DNA of 5,392 bases from Gammaproteobacteria bacterium (GCA_024638345.1 JAHEKL010000193.1:1-5392), one strand, 5' to 3'. Positions 1-5,392 are shown, counted from the stretch's first letter. Made by a program: numbers and translations. Notes: a model not told the origin generated them from the letters alone.

Positions 1-13
1 TATCCGGTCAGGA

Positions 14-36
14 AGGCCCTGCTTCGCGGGAGGCCT
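14..36 (+). other. Bulged GC-rich hairpin upstream of the activator gene
   Basis: An inverted repeat pairs AGGCC (14-18) with GGCCT (32-36), and the stem can extend inward with CTG/CGG-type pairing and a bulged A. A second flanking pair, GGAAG (11-15) with CTTCC (46-50), could form an alternative outer stem. No T-run follows, so this is not a classical intrinsic terminator. It could be the 3' end of an upstream transcription unit or a leader structure. The gene to the left is outside the window, so the role is open. Confidence 0.25.
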
Positions 37-50
37 ATGTCCCGGCTTCC

Positions 51-78
51 TTGCATTCTGGTCAGCTATCTGCATAAT
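51..78 (+). promoter_or_regulatory. Candidate sigma-70-type promoter for the activator gene
   Basis: TTGCAT (51-56) resembles the -35 hexamer TTGACA, and CATAAT (73-78) resembles the -10 hexamer TATAAT. The spacer is 16 nt, and a TG directly precedes the -10. The stretch around 67-82 is unusually AT-rich for this sequence. Transcription would start near 85, leaving a leader of about 20 nt before the ATG at 105. The assignment rests on motif matching alone. Confidence 0.4.
59..74 (+). promoter_or_regulatory. Weak sigma-54-like -24/-12 element overlapping the sigma-70-like promoter
   Basis: TGG (59-61) and TGCA (71-74) place GG and GC exactly 10 nt apart (GG at 60-61, GC at 72-73), the invariant core of sigma-54 promoters. 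The rest of the -24 box is poor (GGTC instead of GGCA). It may be chance. If real, it would allow the encoded activator to regulate its own gene. Confidence 0.18.
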
Positions 79-104
79 TTTTGTGAACCCCGAAGCTCCA
101 TGGG

Positions 105-1508
105 ATGACTTCAAAGCCGAGAACCACCGGAACCAGACCAACCATGCAAGCTGCTCGAAGACCCAGGACCCTCGCGCTCCTTCCCGGCACCGACCGGACG
201 GGGGTGGAACGGGCTCTGGGGGCACCAGTGCAGTTTTCCGACGGGGCTACCGAGTTCCTGGAAGAGCTGCGCAAGGGCTCCTGGCTCGTTGCCCTGCTAT
301 CGATGGACGACGACTCCGTCGATGAGCGGATCGCGCAGCGCGTGGCGGAGTCGGGGCAGGCGCAGGCACTCTTCCTGACCTCCGCCCAGACCTCTGTGGA
401 GCGTGTAATCGCAGCGGAGCGAGCCGGCGCGGTGGCGCTCTTGTCACATCCACCGAACGAAGCGGAGCTGGAGAGGGAGGTCAGACCGATCCTTCAGGAG
501 CCGGGCGACCTGGACATACCGGGCGAGTCGCCCCCGGACGAGTGGGGGGTCGTCGGGTCCAGCCGGGCTCTGATGGACGTGTTCAGGGTGGTCGCTAGAG
601 TCGCCTCGACCCCAGCCACCGTGCTGATCACCGGCGAATCCGGCACGGGAAAGGAGCTCGTGGCGAAGGCTCTGCATACTCAGGGAGCCAGGGCAGACGG
701 ACCCTTCGTGGCCGTGAACTGCGCTGCGATTCCGGACACTCTGCTGGAGGCGGAGCTGTTCGGATATGAGAGGGGAGCGTTCACCGGCGCCGTGGCTCCC
801 AGCGAGGGGCGTTTCGGACGCGCGCACGGAGGTACCCTCTTCCTGGACGAGATCGGAGAGCTGAGCCTACCGCTTCAGGCCAAGCTCCTAAGGGTCCTCG
901 AGTCGGGTGAGGTACAGCGGCTCGGAGAGGGCAAGACGGTAAGGGTGGACGCTCGCGTCGTCGCTGCGACCAATCAGCCGCTTCGCGAGCGCACCGAGTC
1001 CGGCCGTTTCCGGGAGGATCTCCTCTTCAGGCTGGCGGTCGTGGAGGTGGAGCTGCCTTCCCTGAGACGAAGAAGAGAAGACGTCATGCCTCTCGCCTTT
1101 CACTTCGTGCGTCAGTTCTCGGAGCGCTACGGTCGGCCCGTACGCGCGATCAGCAGGCCCGCACGAGATCGGCTCGAGACCTACCCCTGGCCGGGGAACG
1201 TGCGAGAGCTGAGGAACGTCGTCGACCGCGCGGTCCTCCTCGCACGGGGCGGAGTGATTCGCTCAGCCGACATCCAGCTCGGTGCCGAAGCGCCTCGCAC
1301 TTCTCCCACCGATGCTGCGAGCGGCGTCGGCTACCCGCCGTCGATGTCCATGCGCGAGGTCGAGGCCCTGCACATTCAAAACGTACTCGCTCATACGGGC
1401 GGTCACATGGGGGATGCCGCCGAGATCCTGGGGATTCACCGAAACACGATGACTCTCAAGGTCCGGGAGTTCGGGATCGACGTGAGCGCGATCGGCGGGG
1501 CGGGATGA
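105..1508 (+). CDS. Sigma-54-dependent transcriptional activator (NtrC/FleQ-like) with degenerate receiver domain
   Basis: This is a 467-residue bacterial enhancer-binding protein, which would use ATP hydrolysis to open sigma-54 RNA polymerase promoter complexes. Residues about 21-130 have receiver-like spacing, including LTSAQ (91-95) and an AGAVALLSHP stretch (107-116). The usual phospho-acceptor Asp position reads Ser (about S66), and the conserved Lys reads His (H115). The AAA+ domain spans about 147-390. It has Walker A GESGTGKE (177-184), the sigma-54 contact loop GAFTGA (224-229), Walker B GGTLFLDEI (242-250), sensor I ATN (288-290), an arginine-finger region RFREDLLFRL (301-310) and PWPGNVREL (361-369). 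A Fis-type helix-turn-helix lies at about 436-458. An in-frame stop at 84-86 limits upstream extension. ATG 105 has little Shine-Dalgarno sequence, and ATG 144 (residue 14) is an alternative start just before the receiver-like fold. No histidine kinase is adjacent. The likely target is the TPR-lipoprotein operon downstream. Confidence 0.95.
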   Translation: MTSKPRTTGTRPTMQAARRPRTLALLPGTDRTGVERALGAPVQFSDGATEFLEELRKGSWLVALLSMDDDSVDERIAQRVAESGQAQALFLTSAQTSVERVIAAERAGAVALLSHPPNEAELEREVRPILQEPGDLDIPGESPPDEWGVVGSSRALMDVFRVVARVASTPATVLITGESGTGKELVAKALHTQGARADGPFVAVNCAAIPDTLLEAELFGYERGAFTGAVAPSEGRFGRAHGGTLFLDEIGELSLPLQAKLLRVLESGEVQRLGEGKTVRVDARVVAATNQPLRERTESGRFREDLLFRLAVVEVELPSLRRRREDVMPLAFHFVRQFSERYGRPVRAISRPARDRLETYPWPGNVRELRNVVDRAVLLARGGVIRSADIQLGAEAPRTSPTDAASGVGYPPSMSMREVEALHIQNVLAHTGGHMGDAAEILGIHRNTMTLKVREFGIDVSAIGGAG

Positions 1509-1509
1509 G

Positions 1510-1556
1510 CGTGCACGCATTCGAGGCACTGCACGAACAACGTGAAGCCCCGCACG
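1510..1556. promoter_or_regulatory. Cluster of CACG/CGTG dyads, possible upstream activator-binding sites
   Basis: The perfect palindrome CGTGCACG sits at 1510-1517, the dyad CACG-N5-CGTG at 1532-1544, and a further GCACG at 1552-1556. The three GCACG words begin at 1513, 1531 and 1552. Enhancer-binding proteins with Fis-type helix-turn-helix domains usually bind dyads about 80-200 bp upstream of the promoter. This cluster lies about 160-205 bp upstream of the predicted start near 1717. The words are short, so chance occurrence is quite possible. Confidence 0.2.
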
Positions 1557-1561
1557 CCTTC

Positions 1562-1594
1562 AGGACGACCGACGGCGAGGCGGTCCTCCGTCCT
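1562..1594. promoter_or_regulatory. Interrupted inverted repeat upstream of the candidate sigma-54 promoter
   Basis: AGGAC (1562-1566) pairs with GTCCT (1590-1594). Inside it, GACCG (1567-1571) pairs with CGGTC (1581-1585), giving a 10-base arm with a 4-nt asymmetry. Its centre is about 140 bp upstream of the predicted start at about 1717, in the usual range for an enhancer site. It could equally be an RNA hairpin or chance in GC-rich DNA. Confidence 0.2.
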
Positions 1595-1690
1595 GCTCGA
1601 TCTGCTTACCGCATGTGGGACAGTCGTTTGTCGCCACGGTCCTCGTCCGCTCTCGGCCGGTGTGGCCTACTACCCTCCGGATCGATGCCG

Positions 1691-1706
1691 CGGCACGGGG
1701 CCTGCG
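1691..1706 (+). promoter_or_regulatory. Candidate sigma-54 (-24/-12) promoter for the TPR-lipoprotein operon
   Basis: The 16-mer CGGCACGGGGCCTGCG matches the known consensus TGGCACGrNNNTTGCW at 10 of the 13 informative positions. GG (1692-1693) and GC (1704-1705) are exactly 10 nt apart. The mismatches are T to C at the first base, one T to C before the TGC, and G for the final W. Transcription would start near 1717, only about 6 nt before ATG 1723, so the message would be almost leaderless. That fits the lack of a Shine-Dalgarno sequence before this start. A sigma-54 activator gene lies immediately upstream. Motif and context agree, but no experiment supports the site. Confidence 0.45.
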
Positions 1707-1722
1707 AATCGTTCCCATCATC

Positions 1723-3027
1723 ATGACCGCATCGTCGAGCACCGGGCCCGGACGGCCTCCGAGGGTGTCGGAGCTTCTCGGGATTCTGCCCAGGATTCCA
1801 GAGATCAGTCCATTCTTGGACCTGCTGATTCGGCGATCGGTCCCCGATCCGGATCGGCGGTGGACGGGATCGGGAGAGCTCGGAACGGTGGGCGGGCGCA
1901 TCGTCCAAACGGAGGGGCTTCCGGACGCGGTCGCCGAGCTCGGAGCCGCGGAGGCGCGGCGCATCAGCGAGATCCTGCGAACCGCGGCCGAGGTCGTAAG
2001 CGCGGTGACGAATTCGAAGTGGGAGGAGGTCTGCACCCTGCTGATCGATCAAGGGGCCCAAGAGGAGATGAGGGGGCGCGCCGCGGATGCGGAGGCCTGG
2101 TACGAGGGGGCGTTTCGCCTCGCACGGGACCGGGGACTCGTGGAGGCTCCCCGTGCACTTCGCTTGAGTGCCCGCGCCGCACGAGGCCTCGGGAAGCTTT
2201 CGAGCGCCGCGGACCGATACGAAGAGGCGTGGCGGACCGCCACCGACCTGGGGCTCGAAGACGACTCCATCGTAGCCGCCATCGGGCGGGGGAACGTCGA
2301 GGTGGATCGCGGGAGATGGGAGGAAGCTCGGACTTGGTACGAACGTGCCCTGCAGCGAGTCGGAGAGAAGGGAGATCCCCGCCCGGAGCGCTGGCAGGTG
2401 CTGCAAAACCTCTCGATCGTCCGTCGTCGGACCGGAGACCTGGAGGGAGCTCGCCGCCTACTGGAGCGGGCGAGGGTGGAGGGAGACCGACTGCGAGATC
2501 CGAACGCGGCCGTGGAGATCGAGAACGGATTCGGTCAACTCCTCCTCGCGGTCGGTGATGCACGAGGTGCGGAGTTGCACTTCGTCGAGGCCCTGCGCAA
2601 AGCGCGCACGCCGACAGCGAAAGTGACGATCGGGGTCAACCTGGGAGAGGCTCTCCTGGCGCAGGGGCGTTCGCTCGAGGCAGGTGAGAAGGCGCGCCAG
2701 GCCGAAGCCGAAGCGATCGCAGCCGAGGTGACGGGAAAGCTTCCCGAGGTCTATCGGCTTCTGGCTGAAGTCGCCAAGGAGCGGGGGGACGGGGAGGCGT
2801 TCGTATTCCTGGAGCAGGCTCTGGACCTGATCCGGGAACGAGAATTGCCGGAGTTCGAGGAGGCCCTGACCAGGGAATCGTATGGACGGCTACGTGCGGC
2901 GGAAGGGGATTGGGAGCGAGGAACGATTCAGCTCCAGTCGGCTGCCCGCATCTATAGAAGCCTCGGAATGACGGAGGCTGCGGAGCGTCTCGAGGAGACG
3001 ATCCGGCGAAACGGAGGTGAGGTATGA
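1723..3027 (+). CDS. Tetratricopeptide repeat (TPR) protein, cytoplasmic
   Basis: This is a 434-residue protein of unknown specific function. After an N-terminal region (1-110) with no motif I recognise, it consists almost entirely of helical hairpins about 33-40 residues apart. They start near 111, 143, 182, 223, 263, 300, 340 and 380, with TPR signatures such as GRWEEARTWYERAL (197-210), GDLEGARRLLERA (238-250), GDARGAELHFVEAL (278-291) and GDWERGTIQLQSA (395-407). TPR arrays act as protein-protein interaction scaffolds. There is no signal peptide or membrane segment, so it is probably cytosolic. ATG 1723 is preferred: GTG 1615 would add 36 residues of non-TPR-like sequence and run through the candidate promoter. 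No Shine-Dalgarno sequence precedes 1723. The stop overlaps the lipoprotein start by 4 nt, so the two are co-translated. The partner is unknown. Confidence 0.88.
   Translation: MTASSSTGPGRPPRVSELLGILPRIPEISPFLDLLIRRSVPDPDRRWTGSGELGTVGGRIVQTEGLPDAVAELGAAEARRISEILRTAAEVVSAVTNSKWEEVCTLLIDQGAQEEMRGRAADAEAWYEGAFRLARDRGLVEAPRALRLSARAARGLGKLSSAADRYEEAWRTATDLGLEDDSIVAAIGRGNVEVDRGRWEEARTWYERALQRVGEKGDPRPERWQVLQNLSIVRRRTGDLEGARRLLERARVEGDRLRDPNAAVEIENGFGQLLLAVGDARGAELHFVEALRKARTPTAKVTIGVNLGEALLAQGRSLEAGEKARQAEAEAIAAEVTGKLPEVYRLLAEVAKERGDGEAFVFLEQALDLIRERELPEFEEALTRESYGRLRAAEGDWERGTIQLQSAARIYRSLGMTEAAERLEETIRRNGGEV
3013..3020 (+). promoter_or_regulatory. Strong Shine-Dalgarno sequence fixing the lipoprotein start
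   Basis: GGAGGTGA (3013-3020) lies inside the last codons of the TPR gene, 3 nt before ATG 3024, or about 6 nt counted from the GGAGG core. It selects 3024 over the later in-frame ATGs at 3048 and 3057. With the ATGA overlap it makes translational coupling likely. Confidence 0.75.
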
Positions 3028-3665
3028 GGCGTTCCAGTTTCGGCTCGATGGGATCCATGACGCTGTCGATCGGAATCATCCTGATCGGCTGTGGCGACCT
3101 GACATCGGGCGGAGTGGGAGAGCTCGAAGTGATCGTGGCCGCCGACTCGGTTCCAGTTGCGGCGTCGGCTGCCACGTCGCAGATGGCGTACGCATCTTTC
3201 GGGATGCAGGCGCCGCCCGACTCTCCCGACATCCAGGGGGCGCTGACCCTTCGCATCCAAGTCTTCGTCCTGCGCGCGCCCGCGCAGTGGATCGAGGTCA
3301 CGGACGGGGTCCAAGAGGTGGTCCTCGAAATCGGTGATCCGGAGTCCGAGACGATCGCGCGAAAGAGCCTTCCCGCTGGACCCTATCGAGCGGTACGTAC
3401 GCTCTTTCGCAGGGTCGAAGCGAACATCCGGAGCGGGTTGGAGGTCGATGGCGAGCCCATCGTGGGGCGCATCCCGGTGGACCTCGGGCTCAGCGACCGA
3501 CTCCAGGTGGAGAGGATTCTGGGTCTGGATGTGGTGGATCGTGATCTTTCCGAGCTCGTCATCGACCTACATGCGGAGCGGTGGCTGAGAAGGCTGGATC
3601 GTGACCGACGAACGGTCAGTCAGGAGCACTTCCAGGACGAGCTCAAGTTGCGGCACCACAGGTGA
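3024..3665 (+). CDS. Predicted lipoprotein, DUF4382-like
   Basis: This is a 213-residue exported protein. It has a basic n-region (R2, R3), a hydrophobic stretch (about 12-22) and a lipobox LIGC at 20-23, so C23 would be lipidated after signal peptidase II cleavage. Gly at +2, not Asp, allows outer-membrane sorting where that rule applies. The mature part begins with a strand-like GELEVIVAADS (32-42). It continues with alternating hydrophobic strands (LTLRIQVFVL, 75-84; VQEVVLEIG, 96-104) and a SLPAGPYRAVRTLF segment (115-128). A strand, then W, then LPxGxYxxxR is the layout I associate with DUF4382-type carbohydrate-binding-like lipoproteins, but this is resemblance, not a confirmed hit. No catalytic motif is visible. 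It is the last gene of the plus-strand unit and is coupled to the TPR gene by the ATGA overlap, so it may be the cell-surface output of the sigma-54-controlled operon. Confidence 0.82.
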   Translation: MRRSSFGSMGSMTLSIGIILIGCGDLTSGGVGELEVIVAADSVPVAASAATSQMAYASFGMQAPPDSPDIQGALTLRIQVFVLRAPAQWIEVTDGVQEVVLEIGDPESETIARKSLPAGPYRAVRTLFRRVEANIRSGLEVDGEPIVGRIPVDLGLSDRLQVERILGLDVVDRDLSELVIDLHAERWLRRLDRDRRTVSQEHFQDELKLRHHR

Positions 3666-3697
3666 GGGCGAACCGATCGCCGACCGGACGTTGGGTT
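3666..3697. other. Convergent 32-nt spacer with short hairpin
   Basis: The stops of the lipoprotein gene (plus strand) and the aminotransferase gene (minus strand) face each other here. GGCGA (3667-3671) and TCGCC (3677-3681) form a perfect 5-bp stem with a 5-nt loop. Neither strand has a T-run, so an intrinsic bidirectional terminator is only weakly supported. Termination may be Rho-dependent or lie within the neighbouring genes. Confidence 0.25.
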
Positions 3698-4867
3698 TCA
3701 GCCACCCCCCGCCGACAGATGGTCTCGAATGCGACCCAGGGCCTTTTCGATGTTCTCGACGGACGTCGCATACGAGAACCGCAGAAAGCCGTCGCCCTGC
3801 TCGCCGAAGGCATTGCCCGCGAGAGCGGCCACCCCCGCAGTCTCCAGCAGCTGCGTCTCGAGCTCCCTCGAGGACAGGCCCGTGCCCGTGATGCGAGGGA
3901 AGACGTAGAAGGCGCCTTCCGGGCGAAGGCACTCGAAGCCGTCGATCGAGTTGAGTCCATCCACGATCGTGTCCCGGCGGCGCTGAAACTCGCGCACCAT
4001 CTCGCGGATCGGCGCCCGGTCCATGTCCAGCGCGGCGGCCCCGGCGATCTGACAGAACGCCGGTGCACAGGAGGCCGAATTCACCTGGAGCTTGGTGACC
4101 TGATCGGCCAGATCGGGCGGCATGACGCCGAACCCGAGCCGCCAGCCGGTCATGGCATAGGTCTTCGACCATCCGTCGAGGACGATCGTGCGTTCCTTCA
4201 TGCCCGGGAACCGGCTGATGGAGACGTGCTCGCGGTCGTAGAGGATCTCGCTGTACACCTCGTCCGACAGGACCATGACGTCCCGGTTCGCAAGATGGCG
4301 GGCGACATGCTCCAAGTCGGCGGCCGGGACCACCCCTCCGGTCGGATTCTGGGGCGAGTTCAGGATAATCAGCTTGGTACGGGCGCTCAGCTTTCCGACG
4401 AGCTCGTCCGGATCGAACGTGAACTGACGTTCCATCCTGAGCGGGACGGGAACGGGCGTCGCCCCCGTGAAGCGGATCATCGACTCGTAGATCGGAAATC
4501 CCGGGTCCGGATAGATGACCTCGTCTCCCGGCTCCAGCAGCGCGAGCATAGGGAAGAAGATGATCATCTTGGCCCCCGGCGTGATCACGACCTCCTCAGG
4601 TCGGGCCTCGATGCCTCGAGTGCGGGAGACGTGCTCGGCAACCTTCGCCCTGACTTCGGGAATGCCCGCGGCGGGCACATAGTGCGTGTAGCCGTCTGCG
4701 AGGGCCTGGTTCGCGGCTCGGATGATCGCCGCCGGCGTATCGAAGTCCGGCTCTCCGATCTCGAGATGAACGATGTCACGACCCTGACGCTCGAGCGCCT
4801 TAGCGCGTGCGAGGACCTCGAACGCCGTCTCCGTCCCCAGACGACTCATCCGGGTGGCTAGTCTCAT
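3698..4867 (-). CDS. PLP-dependent aminotransferase, class I/II (aspartate aminotransferase family)
   Basis: This is a 389-residue fold-type I aminotransferase, which would move an amino group between an amino acid and a 2-oxoacid using pyridoxal phosphate in the cytosol. Visible family features are EIGEPDFDTP (36-45), TPGAKMIIF (96-104), NSPQNPTGG (170-178, with PLP-contacting N174), SDEVYSEILY (201-210, with D202 and Y205), SKTYAMTGWRLGF (234-246, with the Schiff-base lysine K235 and R243) and FLRFSYA (361-367, with R363 as the substrate alpha-carboxylate arginine). The length is normal. The substrate is uncertain: the segment after the PLP-phosphate region reads DPGFPIYES (121-129) where classical aspartate or prephenate aminotransferases have a Trp-containing segment. 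ATG 4867 is chosen over the start at 4936 because it follows a good Shine-Dalgarno sequence, overlaps the DinB stop as ATGA, and begins at the conserved family N-terminus. Confidence 0.93.
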   Translation of the reverse strand: MRLATRMSRLGTETAFEVLARAKALERQGRDIVHLEIGEPDFDTPAAIIRAANQALADGYTHYVPAAGIPEVRAKVAEHVSRTRGIEARPEEVVITPGAKMIIFFPMLALLEPGDEVIYPDPGFPIYESMIRFTGATPVPVPLRMERQFTFDPDELVGKLSARTKLIILNSPQNPTGGVVPAADLEHVARHLANRDVMVLSDEVYSEILYDREHVSISRFPGMKERTIVLDGWSKTYAMTGWRLGFGVMPPDLADQVTKLQVNSASCAPAFCQIAGAAALDMDRAPIREMVREFQRRRDTIVDGLNSIDGFECLRPEGAFYVFPRITGTGLSSRELETQLLETAGVAALAGNAFGEQGDGFLRFSYATSVENIEKALGRIRDHLSAGGG

Positions 4868-5392
4868 TCCTCTCCCCTCCGAACTCGCTCGTTGTGGGCC
4901 GCGGAACCTCCGCGCGGGATCGTGAGCGCCTCCCACGTCTCGGACTGCTTACGGGCGAGGAGCACGATCTGGCCCACATGATACGCGGCATGGCCCATCT
5001 GCCGCACGGCCGCGGGTCCGACACGAACCGCACGACCTCGAACGAGAACCTCTCGGTCGAGATCGGCGTCCGTCAGGCGATCGAGTTCGTCCAAGGCGGT
5101 CTTCCATCCCTCGGACCAGCGCGTCATGAGGCCTTGCCGGGTATCGGCCTCCGTCAGCACGAACTCGGAATCCCGGTCTCGATCGGGCTTCTCGCCGTCG
5201 GTAGTGAGGAAGTCGGTCCATCGCGATCGGAGGTTGCCACCGAGGTGCTTGACCAGAATGGCAGCGCTGTTCGAGTCGGGGCCCGGATCGCGAAAGAACG
5301 CCTCGTCGTCGAGACGGGCCAAGGCCCGTTCTCCGAGATCCTTGTATCGCCGGAACTCCCTGCCGATGCCTTCGATCGTGGAGTCGATGGGT
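4864..5392 (-). CDS. DinB-superfamily (DUF1572-like) putative metalloprotein, 5' end outside window
   Basis: The visible part is 175 residues. The frame stays open from the window edge (first complete codon 5391-5389) to the TGA at 4866-4864. No ATG or GTG occurs in frame in the first 23 codons, and the TTG at 5322 is internal leucine: the preceding residues, STIEGIGREFRRYKDLGERA, look like the normal first helix of the family. The true start is therefore probably a few codons beyond the edge. DinB proteins are four-helix bundles that bind a divalent metal through three histidines. Candidates here are H49 (KHLGGN) and the HxxxH pair H134/H138 in GHAAYHVGQIV, so the metal site looks intact. 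Some relatives are thiol-dependent transferases, but most DUF1572 members have no known reaction. It overlaps the aminotransferase by 4 nt, so the two are probably co-transcribed and coupled. Confidence 0.85.
   Translation of the reverse strand, partial: PIDSTIEGIGREFRRYKDLGERALARLDDEAFFRDPGPDSNSAAILVKHLGGNLRSRWTDFLTTDGEKPDRDRDSEFVLTEADTRQGLMTRWSEGWKTALDELDRLTDADLDREVLVRGRAVRVGPAAVRQMGHAAYHVGQIVLLARKQSETWEALTIPRGGSAAHNERVRRGEE
4876..4880 (-). promoter_or_regulatory. Shine-Dalgarno sequence of the aminotransferase gene
   Basis: Read on the minus strand, GGAGG occupies 4880-4876, 8 nt before ATG 4867, and a further purine-rich GGAGAGGA fills the spacing. It lies within the last codons of the DinB-like gene. 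It favours the start at 4867 over the one 69 nt upstream. Confidence 0.7.

Larger units (their letters stand above)
1509..1722. other. 214-nt intergenic region, probably regulatory
   Basis: I see no convincing protein gene between the activator and the TPR gene. The region holds a candidate sigma-54 promoter at its right end (1691-1706) and several short dyads in its left half. A 73-codon reading frame, 1505-1726, spans the whole gap with ATGA overlaps at both ends. Its third-position GC bias is 22 of 28 codons in the first part and falls to 27 of 45 in the rest, and its product is rich in Ser, Arg and Pro with no recognisable motif. It is not called as a gene here. Confidence 0.5.

Noticed and set aside
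1615..1722. GTG 1615 as the start of the TPR gene
   Set aside because: It would add 36 residues without TPR character, has no Shine-Dalgarno sequence, and would run through the candidate sigma-54 promoter. ATG 1723 is also the first ATG in frame.
1542..2558. Plus-strand open frame of 338 codons overlapping the TPR gene
   Set aside because: Its product is dominated by Arg, Gly and Pro with no motif, and it overlaps the well-supported TPR frame. Open frames like this are common in GC-rich coding DNA.
1606..2563. Minus-strand open frames opposite the TPR gene (1606-2406 and 1964-2563)
   Set aside because: They are rich in Arg, Pro and Ser, lack domains, and lie opposite clear TPR repeats.
2636..3314. 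Minus-strand open frames opposite the end of the TPR gene and the lipoprotein gene
   Set aside because: The opposite strand has a clear Shine-Dalgarno sequence, ATGA junction and lipobox. The minus-strand products have no motif.
3567..4172. Minus-strand frames opposite the lipoprotein 3' end and inside the aminotransferase
   Set aside because: They run in a different frame from the aminotransferase on the same strand, cross its stop codon, and show no domain.
3662..4861. Long plus-strand open frame of 399 codons
   Set aside because: It is antisense to the aminotransferase, whose catalytic motifs are all intact. The product is full of Arg, His and Asp with no recognisable domain, as expected for the mirror frame of a GC-rich gene.
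4868..4936. Aminotransferase start at 4936, adding 23 residues
   Set aside because: The extra residues overlap the DinB gene and do not resemble the family. ATG 4867 has a Shine-Dalgarno sequence and an ATGA junction and begins at the usual family N-terminus.
5320..5322. TTG 5322 as the start of the DinB-like gene
   Set aside because: The frame stays open for 23 more codons to the window edge, and these encode a plausible first helix of the family, so the TTG is an internal leucine codon.

Overview
This is a GC-rich bacterial window (roughly two-thirds G+C by eye, with strongly GC-biased third codon positions). Five protein-coding genes form two convergent blocks. The GC bias, an orphan sigma-54 activator, a TPR protein, a small lipoprotein and a DinB/DUF1572 protein would fit Gemmatimonadota, Acidobacteriota or a related phylum. 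This placement is inference from gene style only, because the window has no rRNA or marker gene.

Plus-strand block (1-3665). A short leader (1-104) holds a hairpin and a plausible sigma-70-type promoter that overlaps a weaker GG-N10-GC element. It is followed by a sigma-54 enhancer-binding protein (105-1508). This protein has an intact AAA+ engine and a Fis-type helix-turn-helix, but its N-terminal receiver domain appears to have lost the phospho-acceptor Asp and the conserved Lys. A 214-nt gap follows. Near its end lies a good match to a -24/-12 sigma-54 promoter (1691-1706), about 17 nt before the next start codon, with several short dyads upstream. Next come a cytoplasmic TPR protein of about 8 repeats (1723-3027) and a lipoprotein (3024-3665), joined by an ATGA overlap and a strong Shine-Dalgarno sequence. 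The simplest reading is a compact module in which the activator drives the adjacent TPR-lipoprotein operon from a sigma-54 promoter. What the module does cannot be read from sequence.

Minus-strand block (5392-3698). A DinB-superfamily (DUF1572-like) protein enters from the right edge with its start codon outside the window. An ATGA overlap couples it to a complete fold-type I PLP-dependent aminotransferase of the aspartate aminotransferase class. The two blocks converge on a 32-nt spacer at 3666-3697.

No tRNA, rRNA, CRISPR array, insertion sequence or phage gene was seen. The minus-strand genes look like ordinary metabolic or housekeeping genes. The second look belongs to the plus-strand module: the pseudo-receiver, the candidate sigma-54 promoter and the uncharacterised TPR-lipoprotein pair.
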